Origin: Anticarsia gemmatalis
Lineage: Eukaryota > Arthropoda > Insecta > Lepidoptera > Erebidae
Length of the DNA stretch: 64,000 nucleotides
NCBI RefSeq assembly: GCF_050436995.1
Contig: NC_134746.1
Location: 10,600,501-10,664,500, forward strand
Direction of reading: 5' to 3'
Both the position numbers and the translations under genes were made by a program. This document shows, piece after piece, positions 55,368 through 64,000 of the stretch (position 1 is its first letter; the number at the start of each line of letters is the position of its first letter). A model generated the notes under the pieces. That model was not told the origin of the DNA. It saw only the letters and a program-made list of their open reading frames with translations, and ran no database searches.

Positions 55368-58300
55368 AGTTTTACCAACGGGTGAGCACAACTGGATAAA
55401 GATTAGTATTGCTAAAGTAGCAATTACACTATCCGTAGCAAGCAGAAGCATTAGAGCAGAGTATCTCCGTACTTAAGAGCACCTGAGTCAAGTAAAAGAC
55501 TTTCAAATTCCTGGAATAAATTGCACTAGATAACTTTACTGTGGACAAATAAAATAAACTACAGTTCTCCATTTCTTTAGAAACCAACAGGGTTTATATC
55601 TGAAGTCCAAAGATCACGTTTTTAAAACATTGCACGTATCAATAAGTTTTTAATATCCTAGGACGTGGAGGTACGGGGTGAATCCTGTATTTATTTCCAC
55701 TGCCTCTTCGCGGAATGCCTTTCATTTCATAGCGAAGTTATTACTGCTCTGTATACCTGTCAGGTGAGGTCTATGTATAGTGTAAACTTACAGTGCTTCT
55801 TTGTTGATAGAGGTGAGTACAAGAATATGATGCGTTTGTTTAATTATATTCTTTTGTATAGTTGTTTATTAAGATTAGATAAGAATTTTATGAGAGCTTT
55901 TTCCTGCGACTGGCCCGCTTGAACTTTAGTTTTGAAAAAAAAAACAAACCTTTTCTGGGAAAGATTCAACATAATTTTAATAAGTTGTAAGTTTCACATA
56001 AGTTAGAATCTTGTTTTCTAGTCTAGCTAAATGCGATTTATGTTATAATCATATATCACAATTAACTTAATTTTCTTTTTAGCAGATTTAAAAACTTACG
56101 TGTAAATAAAAGTCTATGTAATAAAAGTGAACCGATTTCAATTTGAGGAAAGTTAGTAAATTAAAGCGCGTGAGACGAGAGGGAGGGCGGGCCATGAATA
56201 TTTTCGCGACAGTCTTACGCTATTACATTTTATCATTCATTTCGACGTCATGGCTTCTTTAACTCCATAATTTGTTAGTTTGATACGTGCGAGTTACGTG
56301 TTTTTATATTTTATTAGTTTGAACGCTTTTTGATCGAAAGTACAAAAACGGTTACCCCCGAAAAAAGGTTCAGTTGTTTTTCTTTTATATATTGTTATGA
56401 AAAAATACAGTTACAATATACAGCAATATTAATTAAAAAGGTAAATATTAAAATAAACAAACGAGGCATCCTTTATGAACATCACCCGGACAGAGGTAAA
56501 AGCCATAAAATGTCTGTAAAAATAAAGCTCTCGTAGTTTTCCTCAAATGAAATATTCTTTATTTAGTCTACGTTTAATGATGAAAACTACGGAACACAAT
56601 ACAACACTAATTAAGCTCGAACCAATATAAATAGAGCGGTATAAAGCCGGGCAGAAGAAAGACGTGGGTGAAAAACAAGATTTATTCTACGAAGGAGAAA
56701 TAAAATTAAACAACATCATCAAATGGCAACAAAAACGGATATTGCCGTTTTAGGGATCCCGCGGCGATTGATTTACTTTAAGAATACATCATTTATTCCA
56801 TCGCTTTCTTTATTCTCATCGCTTATTCAGTTTTACGGCATCGATCAACGTCCTATATTCGAGCTACCGTCAAATTGTCACCTCCATTTGCGATTGTTTG
56901 CTTTTATAGAAAATGTTGTGATCGATATCTACGTGTTATGATTTTTAGAGAAAAAAATTAAACAGTAATATTATAATGAAAACTACAGATGCATCTTCTA
57001 AGCTCAAAGTAAAGAAACACTCAAATATAATTCATATTTTTTACCTTCTGCAAATTTTCAACTCACAAAGGAGCTAACTAAATTGAAGTTCCTATACTGG
57101 CTACGTGCAATTAAGTTCCTTTATATGAACGAAATCTGAATACCGGCAAAAGGATTTTCCCAGAATTATTGCATGCGTCACAAAGGAATTGTTTCAACAT
57201 TTTGCGTTCCCGTCCATTGTCAACAGGTATGTGTTGTTCATTAAATTTGTCCTGGAAGTGTCCATTTTCCAACAAAAAAACAATTCCAAACGAATCTGTG
57301 AAAAGTTTAAAAGAGAAAACCAATTACGTCCCGCGTGTAGTATTTTTTATAAGGAAGTTTTTCAAATAAAAACTTTGTTATTGGGACTCCATACAAAAAG
57401 TGAAATTCGTGTGGTAGTTGTCATTATGGATTCGAATCAATGCTTGTTTTAGGCAGTTTAGGTAATCGGTATAATTTCGGCGAAATTTTCGGTACTATAA
57501 GTTTTGGAAATGATGCCTTTTCAACCTACTTAAAAAAAGGAGGAGGTTTTCAATTCATCGAAATCTTTTTTCATGTACATAATATACATATTTATGTTTA
57601 CCGATTTCTCCGTAAGCTTCTGCACCGATTCTAAAAAATATTTGCGTTGAAAAGAGTAGAATGTCAATGTGTACCAATAAAAATTTGGACGACTCAGTCT
57701 AGACATCAACGTTGAAGATATTCCAGGCAACTCCTCAAAAATAAACAGAATAAGCTCTGAGGTTAAATGTTAATGATGTATATACATATGTATACAGTAA
57801 TGCATATAGTAACGAGGACGCTGCTATGAGTGACCACTGTTCCAATTAGATTTTCATAACCTGAAGTTCACTCTGTTCAAGCTTTACTCAGACTAACTAA
57901 TAACGAAGTAGGATTTACAGTCAAGTTGGGACTCAGCTTATGGAATATGAGCAAGACCATACATAATGCTTTCTGTTGACTTGGCAAGCCGAGTGTCAGT
58001 CGAAACTTAGCGGCAATACGACGAGGTATAAAACGATGGACTCTTAGACCAGTTACAGAGAAATAACCTAGATGTATAAGTATGAACGATAATAAAGCAA
58101 AAGAAGTTTGAAGGGATCGTAGCAACAGACATTTTAGGTCTTTGCCTAACAGTAGGCTTGATTTTCTGCATGGTACCTATGCTATGTATGGATGTTTAAT
58201 ATGTAGAAAAAAAGAAGTGTAAAATAAATTATATTTAATAAAAACCTAAGGGTCCACCAATAATCTTTTACTTTATGAACTGATTTTTAATTCTATTCGC

Positions 58301-61194
58301 GATCGTGCTCCGTCCACCGGTGGCTTCAACAAAATAAAAATAACTTGTACAACCATAAAAGGAAAGGAATAGGTAAGCTCTGGAAACTTCGCTAGGGCTG
58401 TCCACTGAAGTTTAAAGGTAAATAAATGCCACCAGTTGACTTAATTTAACTTTTGATTAATTTTAGATTTGCACTAAGCGGTGCGAGATGACTTGCGAGT
58501 TCGCCATTTGAGTTTGACGCAATAAGAGATACGGCATCCGGTGTGATTACAATAGACAGTTAGCAGGAGTAATAAAATCATGTTGGTTTGGATTTTCATT
58601 GTACCTGCATTTAGAAAATAAAGTAGGTACTATAGTTTTCAGTTAAGTTTATATTAGCTACATTATGAAAAATCTAATACCATGGTTCTGTCGTAAAAAG
58701 TCAACGTTTTAGAGAGTTAGTTTATTGTTCTTACTTAAGTAAAAAATAATACAATACAATTTTCATACTTTCTTTCTTTAAATACGAAATAGCACTGGAA
58801 TCGTTGGTCATCATTTTTAGAAAATATAGCCTAAAACTCTGCTTGAAAATTATTGCCCGCCAAAACAGCCACAAAATGGCGCCTTAGCAACATTTTGACA
58901 GATTCACAAAATACAAACAATCACAGAGTTTGGAAGTTTGCGATGGATTCGTGGAACTTTATACCTATTAACGTTATAATAGTATAATACAGAAAATACG
59001 TGGTGAATTTGATTTTAGTCGCTTTCTCTAATAATAATCAACTTTGAGACATCACCATTTAGGTCGGTGTACAAACTTTTGAAATCAATATTTAGTGATA
59101 ATATTACCTGATGCCGTCGCTTGTGTTTACTCAACAAATATTACGGCATGAAATCATTAAAATTTGGATTGGGGCGTATAAGTAATAATTATTTATATGT
59201 GACGTGTATTTCAAATAGGTGTTTAAATGAAACTGCTTTATAAACATCGGCTTACTGCTTTATGTTTAGTATCTATATCTATCTTCACTGTAGTAAATAG
59301 TAGGTAAGTAATTGAGTAACTCAATAATTCAAGGTCCATCATATACGCACATTTAAAATTAGGCAAAACATCTCATTTAACGCAAACACAATCACTGTAG
59401 ATCAAAACATTCTGTGATTAGATCAGTGATTTTAAAACATCTCTCGGACGTACTACGCTTCCACTAAAATAAAATTACTAAGTATACAATAAACATACAG
59501 GTATTTTTGTATTCCTCTTGTCGACCATGATCGTAAACTTTAGATTACGGTGCATACGTTCATCTCAGATTGTCGATCCATTTCTTATGAGCACCTTGCT
59601 GACCTATTTCCTTCAATCTCACAACTTGCGGAGGAATAAGCGGCTGAAAATACTTTCTTGGAATCGGAATATTTTAATCTACGGCTAGCTCAAACTACGT
59701 GTTTTACCGTAAATAAAATAATTTCGACTAGACTTGTAGCGTGTGCTAATTAAAACACACGTGCTTTGAATAGCCAGCTGGTCAATCTCGCAACATAAAA
59801 GTTTAAAACAATAGTTTTTCTATTTATTTTACGCTCCGTTAGATTTATTTTATGGACGTAGTGTTGTATACAAATATTTTGCAAGATAAAACAAGCGCAC
59901 GTTCAATCTGCCGGCAACTGTGATAAACGTGCTGACAAACTCATAAACCAAAAGCTCCGTTGATAATGTGTTTATTTTTATCTTTTATTTCGATCGCGGT
60001 GGAAACAAGGCGTTATTATGTAAAACTGCCGGCTATCTTTCATAAACTAACCAGTAATTCTTTTTGGCGCTAAGACATCAATCATTAGGCACGCAGTATT
60101 GCCATTGTTGTGAACCTTCCATTTAAAAATGTTAAAGGTGAAAGGCCTGATAGGGTTCATGATAAAATAGGTTAGACCTGCGAAACAACTAATTTTTCAG
60201 TGATTTTGTTCGCTGGCTTAGTCTAAGGTCTAGTTTTTGGGCCTTTGAATAATCACTAAATCCAAATTTATGCTTCATAAGTTGTTATTTCAGTTTTTCT
60301 TCATAAGTTATATTTACTATATTCTTATCTAATTTAGTATTGACAAGCATTAGGTAGTCAGCAAGCAGAGCAATAAAAGTGCATTACACTACTTACCTAC
60401 AAGCCGCATCTACAGCTCACATTATAAGGAATCAGCGAGATATGATCCAATATCCATATTTTGAAAAGTGAATCCTTAAGTCCGGTAGTCAAGGGTAATA
60501 TTTTGTAACTGTTGGCAACACTAAGCCACGGCACGCACTCGACACGGCGCACCTGGGTTCCGTCGCTAATTTAGGTGTATAACGCGTAAAATTGGGTTAC
60601 ACAGATTATTATAAGATCTACGTTCGTAGGGGGCGTATGAACCGATGGCGAGTTGTACACGCACAATGGTTTCTTTGTGCTTGATGATAATGTATCTTTA
60701 AGAATGGTTTTCATCCCTTCGGTGACCGCTGAAAAAGCTTTTTGCTTTTGCTTTGATCATGTCATGTTAAGTATAAGTAACAAAATAGTTTCGATTTTTT
60801 TATTCTAGATGATAAGTATTTAGATCACACATATCTATATGTAATTATGATAAGTATTTAGATGATGATTAAACTATTTTTTTTAGATTTTTTAGTTTTA
60901 ATTTTCGTCAGGAAGAATTACACAAATCATAAAAACTTTCAAATTAAAGCTTAAAAATATGAAAACCCTAGTGAACTAAAAACAATTTTCACATTTAATT
61001 ACCTGGACATAAATATAAAACTATGAAAGAGATTAATTCTATCTGATGATTCAAAAACACAATCTATCTAAGTAATTCTGTCACTACACAGAAACGTTAT
61101 CAAATCTGCACAAAAACCTTGTTCCTGTTATCTGAATAGTGTTCTAAAGCTGTAAAGCAAAAGCAACAGTTGCGATATGCATATACCCGGAGCA

Positions 61195-61495
61195 TATTGC
61201 AACGGACGTCTCTGAAAAGCTTCGTATTGTGTGAAAACGGCGCGAGCGGTGCGCGAGGAGCAGTGAGCGACGCGATTTAACAACGTTAGGACGCCTACTA
61301 GACGGACAGGCTGAACAGAATCAACGCCTTAGCGCGAATATTTAAAAAAATACCTAGATATAAAAAAATATGGTGTCTATTTTTAAATGTAGATCTTTTT
61401 AACTTTTTATTTTTTTTTTATCTTCATCCGTGAGTTCTTGGTGTTGTGATTTTACTTGTGAAGTTTTCGGCTTTCCAATTTGGATTTCTGTGCGG
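61195..61495 (+). other. possible promoter and untranslated first exon of a gene continuing rightwards
   Basis: A locally GC-rich segment (ACGGCGCGAGCGGTGCGCGAGG, AGCAGTGAGCGACGCG) is followed by leader-like sequence. It ends in two consecutive splice-donor-like sites, TGCGG/GTATGT at 61495 and CTCAG/GTATTT at 61507. There is no long reading frame, so it would be 5' untranslated. The start is approximate and the gene, if any, lies beyond the window. Confidence 0.25.
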
Positions 61496-62923
61496 GTATG
61501 TACTCAGGTATTTTTTAAATATAATTTTATATGATTTATTTTTGTATTTTTTTAAATTTGGTACATAAATTTAAGGTAAATGGAAAAAAGATGAAAAAGT
61601 GTTTCAGCAAATGAAGTTGTTCTAAAGTCGGCTCGTTTTTGTTTATGGAGCATTAAAACCTCGTTCAATTTAGATACAGATTTAAATACAGAATAGAATT
61701 GCTTATTCGATAGCAATCGAATCGAGGGACTTATTTTATGGTTTTATTGCGGTAAATAAGGGAGTGGTCATTTAGTACATTCTAACGATGGCGATAAAAA
61801 GTTTTAGGGCTAAAGTACTTTTTAGATCATTGTTTCATACTTAATATTGCCACTGAAAATAAAAGCACTTATATTTGAGGAATATACGTAGTATAATATC
61901 GTTGGTGGTGAATTAACGAAAAGCAAACTTTTAAAACGTTTCCTTCCCCACGGGAATTAGAATTCTAGAGGTTGAAACACGTAAATTGATGTTACAAAAC
62001 TTTGTTCGATGTTCATTCACTAAGTTTTGTTTTGTCGAGCCCACATTCAACTGAAAATAAAAGCGTTTTTTTTTATTCCGAACATATTTTGGATGGGAAC
62101 ACTTACTTATAACTTTTTCATATATTACTTATGGTATCAGATAAGGTCACTTTTGAAGGCTGAAGATGACTTTACAATTTCTTTATCGCCTGCGCCGTAG
62201 GTCAATAACAGTAAAATAAAGATTTAATTAAAATAATTGCTTTAGAATTTAAATTCTAATTTATTTTCTTGCTAACAAAGCCAATGTGATTAGGGTCTGG
62301 AATTGGGTAAATGTAAAATAAAAAGTGGCAATTCGTTACGTCAATTCATAGAATTCAAATTTCGAATGAATCATGAATTTGAGTCTATACGCCCTTCACT
62401 GGGCGTGTCGAGTGTTTGAAAAAAAGAAAACCTGAGCACAGGTAATAGTTTATTTGTAATCGTATTAAAAAATTACATCAATGGCGATTTATAGATCGGA
62501 TTTCTTATATGAAAAGTTTTCGGTACAATTCATCACAGATATCCCTAATTTACCAAATTGTTTGTAATCTGTGATTAAGATAACATATCGTTTCTACTAA
62601 TCTTATAAAATTGGAAGAACTAATCGGAAAAATGCCGGAAAACTTAATCGAAAAGGATCGGGAAGCTTAATCCGAAAGACATAATGTATGGCACTTAGTT
62701 ATTAGGTTTGAAGAGCCTCTAGAGACTAGGAACTAGATAGCAAATACCGACGTTCTACTTTAAGTATTAACAAGTTTTAGATTGAATGACTGAATTTATA
62801 GAGTATAGTACCTTTTAATCGATAGAGTAATTTATCATAACATAAAGATCTTTAAGGCACGCAAGCGAATCCAGTATAAATTTTTTGGGCACTCGAGTAT
62901 AACATGTTTTTGTAGGGTATATC

Positions 62924-63213
62924 TGTTACTGTAAAAGCCCGAACGGTGGTAAATCCTAAGATTTTCCGGTATAACCTAAGATTTACCAACTCGCAATGGT
63001 AAAAGTCCGAACAATTCTTTTATTTCGAACTTTTACCTATATTCACTTGATGATATCGAGATGTCGCCGGAGCCCCGCGGAGGATTTTTTCATATATCGT
63101 AACATAGTTTTTAAACTCTGGCTTGTTCGGACTTTTACCATTGAGAGTTGGTAAATCTTAGGTTTTACCGGAAAATCTTAGGATTTACCACAGTTTGGGC
63201 TTTTACAGTAACA
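62924..63213. mobile_element. inner-type TIR element, copy 2 (internally deleted)
   Basis: It has the same inverted repeats as 30717-31208 (TGTTACTGTAAAAGCCCGAAC ends, CCTAAGATTT subterminal words) in the same orientation, but is 290 bp against 492 bp. The region corresponding to the two hairpins is missing or replaced. A TATC duplication flanks it (62920-62923 and 63214-63217), confirming the ends and a 4-bp target duplication for the family. Confidence 0.88.
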
Positions 63214-63480
63214 TATCTATAATACTATACACACATACTATACATACGGAGTATTATACTCTTAATCACCTGTTGGTTTTATCACACTAAGACTCCAACC
63301 CACACATGTTCAGTCTGATAGATTTAAGACCCAGCCCCTCCCTTACTCCGGGAGGAGACCGTTGTCCTGCGAGTATGACTGCAATGGATAAGACAAAATC
63401 TTATCTAAGAAGTTTGAAGGTAAAATGCGTGTTCGCGTTAATTCCCGTCCCTTCAGCCGTTTAGGAAACCTAAGTTTGGA

Positions 63481-63586
63481 AACTGGTTTCCTAAAAGTAT
63501 TTTTTTATACTTATACGTAACTGGTTTCTTAAAAGGATTTTTTAATACTTATAGGTAACTGGTTTCCTAAAAGGATTTTTTAATAC
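63481..63586. repeat. 38-bp tandem repeat, 2.8 units
   Basis: Units begin AACTGGTTTCCTAAAAG at 63481, 63519 and 63557; the third is cut at about 30 bases. It lies just upstream of the transposase-like fragment and may be part of that element's terminal region. Confidence 0.8.
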
Positions 63587-63639
63587 AAAGGTTTTTTTAT
63601 AATTTTTTTAAAGGATGCTATTTCTATTATAATAGATGC

Positions 63640-64000
63640 TTAATCAGAAAGAATAAAATCCTGAAAATATCAACCCCTGCCAAGAAACGCCATGTTTCAC
63701 GGTGTGCCGGGATCGCACGATTGCCACGAAATTTCGTAGAAAGTGGTATTCAGTACGTGATGAAAAAGTCCCCTTCTGGTGAGGATATAAAGAAATTCAA
63801 TACGTATTTTAAAAAAGAATGGTTAAACAATAGTGTCATTAAGAAAACTTGTTGCTGTAGTAAGGAACAGGTCAGGACAACGAACAATTTGGAAGGCTGG
63901 CATAGCCGGATTAACAGATACATTGGCAAGAAAAATGTTACAGTTGCCAATTGACTAGAAATTTTGATTAAGGAAAGTAAAGTTACTAATATTTTTAAAA
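63640..64000 (+). pseudogene. MULE-type transposase-like fragment, broken and cut by the window edge
   Basis: An open frame with no good ATG runs from about 63640, through PRNFVESGIQYVMKK, to the motif TTNNLEGWHSRINRYIGK, then a TGA at 63952-63954. The same frame continues as LEILIKESK to the edge. The TNN-LE-WH-R-N pattern is typical of the C-terminal part of Mutator-like (MULE) transposase-domain proteins of insects. The stop inside a conserved run and the missing start argue for a dead copy. It could be an exon end of a domesticated gene if the stop is a sequencing error, which I think less likely. Confidence 0.5.

Larger units (their letters stand above)
47147..61190. other. non-coding stretch with scattered repeats
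   Basis: About 14 kb in which no coding exon was recognised on either strand. A GC-rich patch lies at about 47275-47350, just after the possible exon. Identified pieces are listed separately: the MITE at 49741-49854, the repeat at 53263-53460 and the dispersed repeat at 55278-55367. It would be intron if the exon at 47106 is real, otherwise intergenic. Confidence 0.5.

Overview
The window looks like nuclear DNA of a moth or butterfly (Lepidoptera). It is AT-rich, its genes have many small exons with GT/AG borders and kilobase-sized introns, and several short repeats resemble families I know from lepidopteran introns. That placement is inferred from repeat style and protein similarity; no database was searched.

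Three protein genes can be assembled exon by exon. (1) Positions 1-14059, minus strand: the N-terminal part of a PDZD8-like lipid-transfer protein of membrane contact sites (membrane anchor, SMP domain, C2-like segment, PDZ domain). It runs off the left edge. (2) Positions 30078-34961, minus strand: a complete ten-exon phosphoglycerate kinase gene (Pgk, 415 residues). (3) Positions 35505-44340, plus strand: a complete seven-exon WDR5 / will die slowly gene (wds, 346 residues). Pgk and wds are head to head across 543 bp that contain a TATCGATA (DRE-type) site, so a shared promoter is plausible.

The DNA between 14 and 30 kb and beyond 45 kb has no gene I can name. It holds degenerate dispersed repeats, MITE-like inverted-repeat elements, a tRNA-like SINE head, and at the right edge a broken MULE-type transposase fragment. 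Two weak hints of further plus-strand genes are a short ATG exon at 47106-47146 and an exon-like GC-rich segment with splice donors near 61.2-61.5 kb.

The most unusual structure is in the last intron of Pgk. A 1301-bp terminal-inverted-repeat element (30144-31444) with a 6-bp target duplication lies 25 bp from the 3' splice site. Inside it are a nine-unit 21-bp tandem array and a second, independent inverted-repeat element (30717-31208) with two long internal foldbacks. A shorter relative of the inner element is at 62924-63213. Both copies have 4-bp target duplications, which defines a small non-autonomous family I cannot assign to a known superfamily.

The three genes act in unrelated processes (lipid transfer, glycolysis, chromatin methylation). 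Only the Pgk/wds pair shows a layout suggesting linked expression.
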